A stretch of DNA of 64,000 nt, taken from NCBI GenBank assembly GCA_018401885.1, contig JAGYKB010000012.1:1-64000 (forward strand), given 5' to 3'. Positions 17,308 to 25,058 of this stretch are shown piece by piece (position 1 is the first letter of the stretch; each line of letters opens with the position of its first letter). Under the pieces are notes generated by a model. The model did not search any database, was not told the origin of the DNA, and was given only the letters and a program-made list of their open reading frames with translations. The translations under genes were made by a program, and so were the position numbers. Source of the DNA: Gammaproteobacteria bacterium. GTDB lineage: Bacteria > Pseudomonadota > Gammaproteobacteria > Pseudomonadales > Pseudohongiellaceae.

Positions 17308-18687
17308 GTGGTGGTAGAGATATATAGGCGTGGCTTCCTCGGGCTAGGCTTTCTGCGGCGTCTCGCAAGAAAGCAACGCGTTCAGCTCCTGATTCTGGTT
17401 GCCTTGATGGTTCACTCGTCACAGCTGGTATCTGGCGCCGAGAACGGTGCGCACGAAGATCCTTCGAAATTAGATTTTTATCTCATTACAGTAGATGTGG
17501 GTAATAACGTTTGGGATAACTTTGGACATAGTGCGCTTCGGGTTGTCGACGGGCTAGCTGGAACAGATACGATCTACAACTGGGGGGTTTTTGAAGTTCG
17601 CGATGGTCCAGTCGCCTTTGCCTATGACTTCTTTATTGATGAGTTAGAGTACCGGCTTGCGACTCAGAGTACGCGGCGAGAGATCGATAATTATCGAGCG
17701 CAGAAGAGAACGGTCTGGCAAGACGAGCTCCGACTAAGTGCTGCGCAGAAGCAGCGGCTACTGGCGAGATTAAACTGGAATCGAGCGCCTGAAAATTTGT
17801 ATTACGACTACGATTACTTCTTCGATAACTGTACAACACGCATTCGAGATTATCTGGACGAAGCGCTTGATGGCGCGATTTCTGCGCAGGTTGCTACGAT
17901 GGCGGGAGCGACATTTAGAGATCAGGTGAGAATTCACTATGCCTCTTTGCAGCCGATAAGTTTTTCTCTAGATGTTATTATGAACAGTAATTTTGATCGT
18001 GAGATGAGTGGATGGGAGTCTTTGTTTCTGCCACTTAATTTGCGAGCCAGCCTCGCGCAACTTAAAGGTGTTAATCCGCAAGAAGATAGGGAAGCTTCGT
18101 TTTTCGGCAGGCGTGAGATGCTGCTGAATTACGAGGCGCCTGCACCGCAGCGAGATTTTTACCGGACAGCCTCGTTCATTGCGCTATGCCTTACACTCTA
18201 TTTTCTGCTTATGCTCAAGCGGATTCGGCGCTCCTACTTTGCGACGCATTCGCATCTGGGGTTTAGAGCAGCTGGGGTGAATTTTAGACTGTTCGGTGGG
18301 CTGAATGTCGTTTTGTTTGGTGTCAGCGGTATTTATGGCTTTCTGATGCTTGGTAGCTGGTTTTTTTCAGGTCATGAAGATCTGCATCATAACGTCAACC
18401 TACTACTCTTCTGGCCGACGGACCTCTTCGGTGCGGTGATCGCCCTTCGCTGGCTTTTTCTGGCGCAGCCGTGGTCTCTGACTAACAACAATAAACCCTT
18501 TATGGTTTATTACTTTCTTGCGAAATTTAGCGCCGTGATTCTTTACAGCTTTGCCACAGCGTTTGGTTTTTTTGAGCAAGACACGCTGCAGATCGCCTTG
18601 TTTATACTGCCATGGCTGCTCTTGCTAGGATTGTTGGGTTGGCTTGTTGGGTTTGATGCGGCTAGAAGCCGCGATTCAATTTTTTAG
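17308..18687 (+). CDS. DUF4105/Lnb N-terminal-domain membrane protein
   Basis: A 459-residue protein with an N-terminal hydrophobic anchor (about residues 29-44) and an extracytoplasmic domain 55-250. Four to five membrane segments follow from about 288 to the end. The domain holds DNFGHSALRV and YDYDYFFDNCTTRIRDYLDE, the conserved His and NC-T-R signature of DUF4105, known as the Lnb N-terminal periplasmic domain. Lnb of enterococci moves an acyl chain within lipoproteins; whether this protein does so is inference. Start GTG 17308 or 17311 after CGGAG. Possibly co-transcribed with the oxygenase-like gene before it and the TTG-started esterase after it. Confidence 0.78.
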   Translation: MVVEIYRRGFLGLGFLRRLARKQRVQLLILVALMVHSSQLVSGAENGAHEDPSKLDFYLITVDVGNNVWDNFGHSALRVVDGLAGTDTIYNWGVFEVRDGPVAFAYDFFIDELEYRLATQSTRREIDNYRAQKRTVWQDELRLSAAQKQRLLARLNWNRAPENLYYDYDYFFDNCTTRIRDYLDEALDGAISAQVATMAGATFRDQVRIHYASLQPISFSLDVIMNSNFDREMSGWESLFLPLNLRASLAQLKGVNPQEDREASFFGRREMLLNYEAPAPQRDFYRTASFIALCLTLYFLLMLKRIRRSYFATHSHLGFRAAGVNFRLFGGLNVVLFGVSGIYGFLMLGSWFFSGHEDLHHNVNLLLFWPTDLFGAVIALRWLFLAQPWSLTNNNKPFMVYYFLAKFSAVILYSFATAFGFFEQDTLQIALFILPWLLLLGLLGWLVGFDAARSRDSIF

Positions 18688-18743
18688 ATGCGGAGAGATG
18701 CAAGGGTCTGAATGAGCATCGATGAGAATTTGGAGAGTACAAA

Positions 18744-19748
18744 TTGAGTAACAATCGAGTGGATGTCGCAGCACGAAGCGAGAAATTGGAAGCTATGGCC
18801 TCGAAGGTTGCTGAATCTGCAGCTCAATTACAGCAGATCCAGGACGCTTCGCCGCAGGAAACTCGCGCGGCACGCGCAGAGAGGGGGAATCCTTTTGCAC
18901 CACCTGCGGTTGAAGGAGTTGAGGTAATCGAATCGATCGTTGTGCACGACGCTGGGGAGACGCGAGTTCGTCGTTACTACCCAAGCGGCTCCTCTTTTGA
19001 CTTTTCTCAACCGTTTCTCGGTGGCTCTCAGCGCCCTGCGCTAATTTACTTTCACGGCGGCGGGTATGTTCTGGGTGATGTCGCACAATATGACACGCTA
19101 ACGCAACAACTCGCGGAGCGAGCAAACTGCATCGTGATTTCGGTGGACTATCAACTCGCACCAGAAGCAAAATCTAAGCAGATTTTTACCGAAGCCTTTT
19201 CTGTTTATCGCTGGCTGTGTGCCAATGGCGAGGCTTGGGGAGTCGATACGTCGAAAATCGCTGTGGGCGGGGATAGCGCTGGAGGCAATCTCTCTATTGC
19301 GGTCGGGCTTAGCTGTAAGGCGTCTCAGTTCCCGCAGCCCTGTTTCCAATTACTCCTTTACCCAGTAACGGACTACACCATGAGTTTTCCGTCGATAGCT
19401 GAATTCAGTTCAGGCTATTTTTTGACTAAAGCGGGGATGGAGTGGTTTCGAAGCCATTTCCTCGAAGACGCTAGTCGAGCGACAGACCCCGTCGTGTCGC
19501 CGCATTTTGCCGATGTTTCAGGTTTAGCACCTGCGTTTGTTCTAACGGCGGGATTTGATCCACTGCGCGATGAGGGTGAAGCGTTTGCGCGCAAGCTCTC
19601 CGCGGCGGGCGTAGCAGTGAGGCATGTCTGCTACACCGATATGATCCATGCATTCATCTCTTTCGCCGGAGGCATCGAGGCAGGGATGGAAGCGATCGAA
19701 GAGTCTGCTTTGGAGCTTCGCAACGCTTTCGCCTTAGTCTCATCGTAA
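18744..19748 (+). CDS. Alpha/beta hydrolase of the HSL (acetyl-esterase) family
   Basis: A 334-residue esterase/lipase with the oxyanion-hole motif YFHGGGYVLGD near residue 97, the nucleophile elbow GGDSAGGN near 177, the acid in FDPLRDEGEAF near 277, and the His in MIHAFISF near 305. That is the complete hormone-sensitive-lipase set. No signal peptide, so it is cytoplasmic. TTG is the start codon (18744), supported by GGAGAG 6 nt upstream. Its 3' end overlaps the convergent DUF2306 gene by 9 nt. Confidence 0.88.
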   Translation: MSNNRVDVAARSEKLEAMASKVAESAAQLQQIQDASPQETRAARAERGNPFAPPAVEGVEVIESIVVHDAGETRVRRYYPSGSSFDFSQPFLGGSQRPALIYFHGGGYVLGDVAQYDTLTQQLAERANCIVISVDYQLAPEAKSKQIFTEAFSVYRWLCANGEAWGVDTSKIAVGGDSAGGNLSIAVGLSCKASQFPQPCFQLLLYPVTDYTMSFPSIAEFSSGYFLTKAGMEWFRSHFLEDASRATDPVVSPHFADVSGLAPAFVLTAGFDPLRDEGEAFARKLSAAGVAVRHVCYTDMIHAFISFAGGIEAGMEAIEESALELRNAFALVSS

Positions 19749-20510
19749 CCCTAAAAATATCGGCGCGAAGGCGTAAGTTCCTAAGCTAAGCAAGGCGATT
19801 GACAGTACTGCGAGCCCGCGAGCGGCGTAAAGAGGCAAAACTGGGCGACCAGCACGTTGATGTCTTATGTAAATTTCGACTCCTATCAAGTAGGGCACGA
19901 AGAACGCGAAATCTTGAAAGTAGTCGAATGGGCCACTGAAATTTTCACCAATACCAATGTCGCCCATTATGGCGAACCAAACACCGTACTGTATTCGATA
20001 GAGCCATGACCCCATCGCTAGGACGAAAACTCGCAGTGCCCATTCTCTGTGAGTAGCAAAGTCACGAGCGCGGGCAAAGCGGATGGTCTGAACGCAGCAA
20101 ACAAGGACGCACAGCCCGTAGAGAGTAAAAGCTACGTCCATCACCGGACCACCAATGGTACGGTTAATCGTGATAAACCCTAGTCCTCCGACTGCAGTGA
20201 GAATGGCCGAGAGAAAAAATAGGTAGCCGGATACGCGGTGCAGAGCAGGGAAGCGCTTACGGAGTGGTGTAAAAAGTTGCAGCGGGGCAAGAAAGGTAAT
20301 AAGCGCGCCTGCAAGCATGTGCGTGAATATCGCCGTGTTGGGTAACACAGCGCCGGCAGTGTAGAGGTGAGTTTCAGCGCTTAAGTCTTGGCTGAGCCCT
20401 CTTATACTAAAGTCGAAAGCGTAATAAACAAAAAGCAGGGCAAAAACACTCATTGCGAAAAGAAGAGTTTGGTTGATGCGCTGGTCTAACGAGTTATTTG
20501 CGATCGCCAT
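19740..20510 (-). CDS. DUF2306 membrane protein
   Basis: A 256-residue protein with about seven to eight hydrophobic segments. The core FTHMLAGALITFLAPLQL, PALHRVSGYLFFLSAILTAVGG and ATHREWALRVFVLAMGSWLYR fits the DUF2306 family, including the spaced His residues that could bind haem by analogy to other four-helix membrane proteins (inference). The function is unknown. It is a single gene between the convergent esterase and the pal terminator region. Confidence 0.78.
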   Translation of the reverse strand: MAIANNSLDQRINQTLLFAMSVFALLFVYYAFDFSIRGLSQDLSAETHLYTAGAVLPNTAIFTHMLAGALITFLAPLQLFTPLRKRFPALHRVSGYLFFLSAILTAVGGLGFITINRTIGGPVMDVAFTLYGLCVLVCCVQTIRFARARDFATHREWALRVFVLAMGSWLYRIQYGVWFAIMGDIGIGENFSGPFDYFQDFAFFVPYLIGVEIYIRHQRAGRPVLPLYAARGLAVLSIALLSLGTYAFAPIFLGLR

Positions 20511-20567
20511 AGCTGTGTGAGCCTCATCGAATTATTATTTTTATCGCCGTGAGGTTTATTCAAGCAG

Positions 20568-20618
20568 CAAAAAGCCGACAAGGGAACCCATTGTATCTTT
20601 GGGTGCCTTTGTCGGCTT
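20568..20618 (-). terminator. Candidate intrinsic terminator downstream of pal
   Basis: On the minus strand AAGCCGACAA (20618-20609) pairs with TTGTCGGCTT (20581-20572). An inner ACCCA/TGGGT stem lies inside, and TTTTT follows at 20573-20569. It lies downstream of the pal-like gene and reads in the correct orientation. The 5' arm on this strand continues into the 12-bp tandem repeats. Confidence 0.7.
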
Positions 20619-20683
20619 AGGGGTCGGCTTAGGGGTCGGCCTAGGGGTCGGCCTAGGGGCCGGCCTAGGGGCCGGCTTGGGTG
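20612..20683. repeat. Six tandem copies of a 12-bp unit between pal and its terminator
   Basis: The unit is TCGGCTTAGGGG, then drifts to TCGGCCTAGGGG and CCGGCCTAGGGG, with a last degenerate copy CCGGCTTGGGTG. The TCGGCTT core is the same sequence as the terminator arm, so the array looks like slippage expansion of that arm. Confidence 0.9.
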
Positions 20684-20748
20684 TCTTGCCTGATCAATCT
20701 CTTTAAAACAAAATCTCAGATCAGTTAAGCCCCTCTCTGACTATTCGA

Positions 20749-21288
20749 TTAGATGCCAGAAATTTCAACGCGACGATTTTGCTGGTAAGCAGCATCGTTT
20801 TGGCCTGTCTGCGCCGGACGCTCTTCGCCGTAGCTGACGACTTCGATCTGGCTGCGCGCAGCGCCGTTAACGATTAGGAAGTTGAGTACGCCATTGGCTC
20901 TGCGCTCACCTAATGCGAGGTTGTATTCACGAGTGCCGCGCTCGTCAGCATGGCCTTCGAGTCGAATGCGTTTGCTTGGGTTCGCAGCTAAGTCCTTGGC
21001 GTGATAAGTCAACACGTCGCGGTCGGCCTGACGGAATTCGGCAACATCAAAATCGAAGTAAAATACCGTAGTATTGAGTGCGTTGCGGGCCATGCGCTCT
21101 TCTGCAGCTGCAGCACGTGCACGCGCTTCAGCTTCTAGCTCTTGTGCGCGGCGGGTTGTCGCATCTACACCACTCTCGGTTTCTGCGACTGCAGGCTCTT
21201 GAGCCTCTTCGCCGGTTGAGCTACAGGCGGCCAGGCCTGTGAGCGAGAGAATCAGAATAGCCATTTTCGCCAGTTGTGTGATTTTCAT
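20749..21288 (-). CDS. pal: OmpA-family peptidoglycan-associated lipoprotein (Pal-like)
   Basis: A lipoprotein of 179 residues. The signal peptide ends in the lipobox LAAC, an alanine/glutamate-rich linker (about residues 35-65) probably forms a coiled coil, and the OmpA C-terminal domain follows. That domain has VFYFDFDVAEFRQADRDVL, RIRLEGHADERGTREYNLALGERRA and VSYGEERP, and binds peptidoglycan from the outer membrane. ATG 21288 is chosen over the track start because GAAGGAGC lies 6 nt upstream. No tolB, tolA or ybgF lies beside it, so it is either a relocated pal or a paralogue. Confidence 0.87.
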   Translation of the reverse strand: MKITQLAKMAILILSLTGLAACSSTGEEAQEPAVAETESGVDATTRRAQELEAEARARAAAAEERMARNALNTTVFYFDFDVAEFRQADRDVLTYHAKDLAANPSKRIRLEGHADERGTREYNLALGERRANGVLNFLIVNGAARSQIEVVSYGEERPAQTGQNDAAYQQNRRVEISGI

Positions 21289-21770
21289 GTAAGCTCCTTC
21301 TTGATTGACGTGGGCATTGATCCAAAAATGTATCAAATTTGTTACGGCAAAAGCATATAGTATTCGAATACCGAATGCTATATCGCCCGAGCAATTTTCC
21401 TTTCTATTTAGCTCCGCCGATGCGCAAAGAAGTTAGTGGCTTTAGGGTAGGTTGAGGCAGGTGGAGAGTGCCGTCCGACGGCCCTATTTTCGAGACAATG
21501 GGAGGACTCAGCGCGGCAGAGAAATTATCGAGCAAGCGTTCGATTTTTGCTTATCAACTAACTCCATTAGTGCTAGTCTTGAACCCAGAAAAGGCCGTTT
21601 TGTCAGCCGAGGATCGTGTTCCCGGTGCGCGTCTACCCGGAAGGATAGAAGTTAACTGCGAGGCGATCCGCCGGCTTTGTACCATAAGAGCCAAGTTTAA
21701 CGTTCGCCTCGCGAACTCACACTCATACGACACTCACACCACATTATGTCATCGCAACAGGAGACAAACC
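21289..21770. other. 482-nt intergenic region between divergent pal and acyl-CoA dehydrogenase genes
   Basis: No convincing coding sequence; the upstream extension of the downstream ORF has no ribosome binding site or family similarity. It holds a hairpin at 21355-21383 (ATATAGTATTCG / CGAATGCTATAT, 12-bp stem with one G-U pair, loop AATAC), just upstream of pal. Promoters for both divergent genes must lie here, but none could be placed with confidence. Confidence 0.6.
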
Positions 21771-22970
21771 GTGAACGCAGATTTTACCGCGGAAGAACTG
21801 GCCTTTCAGGCCGAAGTGCGCGAATTCTTAGCCAATGAATTTCCAGCAGAGCTAAAGCAGAAGGTCGACAAGCGTATTCGTCTAAGTAAAGACGAAATCG
21901 TCGGATGGCAGAAGATACTCTATAAAAAAGGCTGGATGGCGCCCAATTGGCCCAAGGAATACGGTGGCACTGGTTGGACGCCTACGCAGAAATATATTTT
22001 CAGTACGGAGATGGGCCTTGTCGGCGCCCCAGAGCCAACGCCTTTCGGCGTGACCATGGTTGCTCCTGTGATCATGGCTTACGGGACAGAAGAGCAGAAG
22101 CAGCGCTTTCTGCCCGACATTCTTGAAAGCAATGTTTGGTGGTGTCAGGGTTATTCTGAGCCAAATGCCGGTTCAGACCTTGCCTCGCTTAAGACAATGG
22201 CCGTTCGCGACGGCGATGATTACATCGTTAACGGCAATAAGACTTGGAATACCTACGGTCAGTATGCCGACTGGATTTTCTGCCTCGTTCGCACCGACAA
22301 CAGTGTTAAGAAGCAAGAGGGCATTAGCTTCTTGCTAATCGACATGAAGTCCCCTGGTATAACTCTCAAGCCGATCGTGCTCTTAGACGGCCACGCCGAA
22401 GTGAACGAAGTGTTCTTCGACGATGTGCGTGTCCCTGCGGCGAATCTAATCGGTGAAGAAAATAAAGGCTGGACCTACGCGAAAGTGCTGCTAACACACG
22501 AGCGCACCAATATCGCTGGCGTTCCGCGCGGCAAGCGTCGTCTTGCCTCTCTCAAACGAATCGCGGCCGAAACCGACGACGGTTTTGGCGGAACGATGGC
22601 CGACAACGCCGACTTCAAAGCGCAGCTTGCCGAAGTTGAGATCGAGTTGCAGGCGTTAGAGTATGCAGAGCTTCGCACGCTCGCTGCGCTAAGCGTAGGT
22701 AAGGCGCCGGGCCCTGAGTCTTCGATTTTAAAAATCGTGGGAACAGAGCTTGCGCAAAAAATGGATGAAATGACTGTCGAACTCGCCGGTTATAACTGTT
22801 TGCCGTTTGTACCCGAGCAATTCGAAGAAGGGTTTGAAGGCGAACAAATGGGCCCAGGAAGCTCAGCGGCCGCGGCGCTAAGCTATTTTAATAATCGTAA
22901 GCTCTCGATCTTCGGCGGTTCTAACGAAGTTCAGCGCAACATCATCAGCAAGGCAGTGCTGGGGCTGTAA
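21771..22970 (+). CDS. Acyl-CoA dehydrogenase, larger subunit-type of an adjacent pair
   Basis: A flavoprotein of 399 residues that would introduce a double bond into an acyl-CoA. Landmarks: NWPKEYGGTGW (N-terminal domain), WCQGYSEPNAGSDLASLKT (FAD/substrate loop near 130), YIVNGNKTWNTYGQYADWIFCLVRT, LLTHERTNIAG, and the C-terminal SIFGGSNEVQRNIISKAVLGL. The position that carries catalytic Glu in MCAD-type enzymes (YEGT) is FGGS here. GTG 21771 is the start because CAGGAGAC lies 6 nt upstream; the track start at 21468 is rejected. A second dehydrogenase follows 54 nt downstream, which suggests a heteromeric enzyme as in steroid side-chain oxidation. Confidence 0.9.
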   Translation: MNADFTAEELAFQAEVREFLANEFPAELKQKVDKRIRLSKDEIVGWQKILYKKGWMAPNWPKEYGGTGWTPTQKYIFSTEMGLVGAPEPTPFGVTMVAPVIMAYGTEEQKQRFLPDILESNVWWCQGYSEPNAGSDLASLKTMAVRDGDDYIVNGNKTWNTYGQYADWIFCLVRTDNSVKKQEGISFLLIDMKSPGITLKPIVLLDGHAEVNEVFFDDVRVPAANLIGEENKGWTYAKVLLTHERTNIAGVPRGKRRLASLKRIAAETDDGFGGTMADNADFKAQLAEVEIELQALEYAELRTLAALSVGKAPGPESSILKIVGTELAQKMDEMTVELAGYNCLPFVPEQFEEGFEGEQMGPGSSAAAALSYFNNRKLSIFGGSNEVQRNIISKAVLGL

Positions 22971-23024
22971 GCTCCCCGCCTTCATGAACGGTTGTTTACT
23001 CACTAATTTGAAAGGGGTTTGACA

Positions 23025-24158
23025 GTGGATTTTTCTTACTCAGAAGAGCAGCAGATGCTGCAAGAAAGCGTTCAGAAGTTTGTGATGCAAAAATACGATT
23101 TCTACACGCGGGGTGACATTATTAAAACCGAAGCAGGTTACAGCGCCGAGAATTGGGCAATGTTTGCCGAGCTAGGTTGGCTCACGGTGCCGTTTACCGA
23201 GGAAGACGGTGGATTCGGCGGCAAGGCTGTCGATCTCATGGTGATGATGGAGGAGTTCGGTAAAGGTATGTTGGTCGAGCCGTACCTTTCCTGTGCCATC
23301 ATGGGGGGTACGCTGATAGCCGATCTAGGCAACGAGGAACAGAAGGGGGCGTTGATTCCACAGATTATGGAAGGCGCGATGATCACGGCAGTAGCCTACG
23401 CGGAGCAAGGCAGTCGTTTCAACTCGAATAATGTCAGTACTTCTGCAGTTGCCTCAGGCGATGACGTTGTTCTCAACGGCGCTAAGACAGCGGTTCTAGG
23501 CGCGCCAAATGCGCAGACGATCATCGTCAGTGCACGCGAGTCTGGCGCTGCAACAGACGCCGACGGCATTTCGCTCTTTCTCGTCGACGCCAATGCAGCT
23601 GGTGTGAGCATTAAGGCTTATACAACCATCGACGGTCGCAAAGCCGGTGAAGTAACGCTTACTGACGTGCGAGTTCCTGCCACTGCTCGATTGGGTGCAG
23701 CAGGCGGCGCGGCTGCAGTGCTTGGAGCGGTCATCGATCGAGCAACACTTGCCGTGGCTGCCGAAGCAGTTGGCGCGATGGATTCGTTGCTAACCAAGAC
23801 GGTCGAATATAGCAAGACGCGCAAACAGTTTGGAACAGCGATCGGTACTTTTCAGGCATTGCAGCATCGGATGGCTGACATGTTCATTCAGTGCCAACTC
23901 GCACGCTCAATCGTGGTTCGCGCGGCAATGATCCTAGACAGTGATGAAGACGCGGTGAGCAAGGCACGCGCCGTCTCATCGGCTAAATCACGAGTCGGCA
24001 AAGCGATTCGCAAAGTGGGCCAAGAGGCCGTTCAGATTCATGGCGGCATCGGTGTGACCGATGAGCTAGACGTGGGACACCTCTTTAAGCGAGTTACTGC
24101 GCTAGACCTTATGTTCGGCAACGCGGAGTATCACCTCCAGCGCTTCGCCTCGCTCTAA
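23025..24158 (+). CDS. Acyl-CoA dehydrogenase, partner subunit
   Basis: A 377-residue acyl-CoA dehydrogenase-fold protein: FSYSEEQQMLQESVQKF at the N terminus, WLTVPFTEEDGGFGG, KTRKQFGTAIGTFQALQHRMADM and VQIHGGIGVTDELDVGHLFKR. It ends soon afterwards (HLQRFASL) and lacks the YEGT/FGGS segment of full-length homotetrameric enzymes. This is a feature of one chain in alpha2beta2 acyl-CoA dehydrogenases. GTG 23025 with AAAGGGG 7 nt upstream is preferred over TTG 23019. It lies in one transcript with the preceding dehydrogenase and probably with the phosphatase gene 16 nt downstream. Confidence 0.88.
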   Translation: MDFSYSEEQQMLQESVQKFVMQKYDFYTRGDIIKTEAGYSAENWAMFAELGWLTVPFTEEDGGFGGKAVDLMVMMEEFGKGMLVEPYLSCAIMGGTLIADLGNEEQKGALIPQIMEGAMITAVAYAEQGSRFNSNNVSTSAVASGDDVVLNGAKTAVLGAPNAQTIIVSARESGAATDADGISLFLVDANAAGVSIKAYTTIDGRKAGEVTLTDVRVPATARLGAAGGAAAVLGAVIDRATLAVAAEAVGAMDSLLTKTVEYSKTRKQFGTAIGTFQALQHRMADMFIQCQLARSIVVRAAMILDSDEDAVSKARAVSSAKSRVGKAIRKVGQEAVQIHGGIGVTDELDVGHLFKRVTALDLMFGNAEYHLQRFASL

Positions 24159-24174
24159 TTGTCGACCTGAGCTC

Positions 24175-24882
24175 GTGAGTGAACTCATCCTTGTCCGCCA
24201 CGGACAGGCATCCTTTGGCGCTGAGTCTTACGATAAGCTCAGCCCCAAGGGAGTCGAACAAGCAAAAATTCTCGCCCAACACTGGAATGCGCTGGGCGAG
24301 AATTTCGATTACATCTACAGCGGTACCCTCTTGCGTCAACGCGAGACTGCCCACGAACTCCTCCCTCTAGTTGACGGAAAGCCGAAAACTTCAGTGCAGT
24401 TGCCTGGATTCAATGAATACAATGGCGACCCGCTGATAAAAATCCACCTGCGCGATCTGCGCGCCGCGGGCGAATCTGTGCCATCGGAATGGCCAATCAA
24501 AAATGAGCGTCAGTTTCAATCAATTTTTGAAGTCGCTACCGCGAGATGGATCCGAGATGATCTAGACCCGAAAGAGGATGTCGAGGGCTTCGAGCCTTGG
24601 ACAGAATTCAAGGCGCGCGTCTACTCTGCGATGGACGAAGTTATGGCGAGACATGGGCAAGGCAGTCGAATCATTATTTCGACGTCCGGTGGCGTTATTG
24701 CCATGGCGTTACAAAGAGTATTAAATTTTCCCGACGAACATGTCATTGCTACCAATTGGATGGTGCGAAATAGTTCGGTGACACGTATGATCTACGGGCG
24801 CGGTAAATTGTCGCTGACCCAATTCAATAATCTGGCTCATCTTGAGAATCCAGAAAATAAGCACATGATCACTTTCCGGTGA
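24175..24882 (+). CDS. Histidine phosphatase (phosphoglycerate mutase-like) family protein
   Basis: A 235-residue protein starting with the catalytic LILVRHGQASFG (RHG with the phosphohistidine) and containing LSPKGVEQAKILAQHW, SGTLLRQRETAHELL (the second Arg and Glu) and ISTSGGVIAMALQRVL. The second catalytic His appears to be replaced, because the usual GHGG is TSGG here. The family dephosphorylates diverse small molecules and proteins. Start GTG 24175. It sits between the paired dehydrogenases and an ACAD10/11-like kinase, a common arrangement in acyl-CoA clusters. Confidence 0.83.
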   Translation: MSELILVRHGQASFGAESYDKLSPKGVEQAKILAQHWNALGENFDYIYSGTLLRQRETAHELLPLVDGKPKTSVQLPGFNEYNGDPLIKIHLRDLRAAGESVPSEWPIKNERQFQSIFEVATARWIRDDLDPKEDVEGFEPWTEFKARVYSAMDEVMARHGQGSRIIISTSGGVIAMALQRVLNFPDEHVIATNWMVRNSSVTRMIYGRGKLSLTQFNNLAHLENPENKHMITFR

Positions 24883-24912
24883 GCTGGCAAAAATTCTATT
24901 GGGCTGGGAAAC

Positions 24913-24968
24913 TTAAACGCCGGCAATTAAACGCCGGCAATTAAACGCCGACTATTAAGTGCCGACAA
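24913..24968. repeat. Four tandem copies of a 14-bp unit after the histidine phosphatase gene
   Basis: The unit TTAAACGCCGGCAA occurs twice exactly, then as TTAAACGCCGACTA and TTAAGTGCCGACAA. Each GCCGGC core is self-complementary, so neighbouring copies can form GC-rich hairpins. The array lies in the 176-nt gap before the phosphotransferase gene. Confidence 0.9.
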
Positions 24969-25058
24969 AGAGCCCGAACAATTGGACGGCAGCGAGCCAT
25001 TAGCTTCTCAGGGGCAGGTCAGCGACAGGAAAGGCTGGGAACGAAAGAGGAATTAGGT

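Noticed and set aside
21468-21770. N-terminal extension of the acyl-CoA dehydrogenase ORF by 101 residues
   Set aside because: No ribosome binding site at 21468 and no dehydrogenase-like sequence in the extension; GTG 21771 has CAGGAGAC at the right distance.
20612-24968. 12-bp and 14-bp tandem arrays as CRISPR
   Set aside because: Units are short and directly tandem with no spacers, and no cas genes are near.
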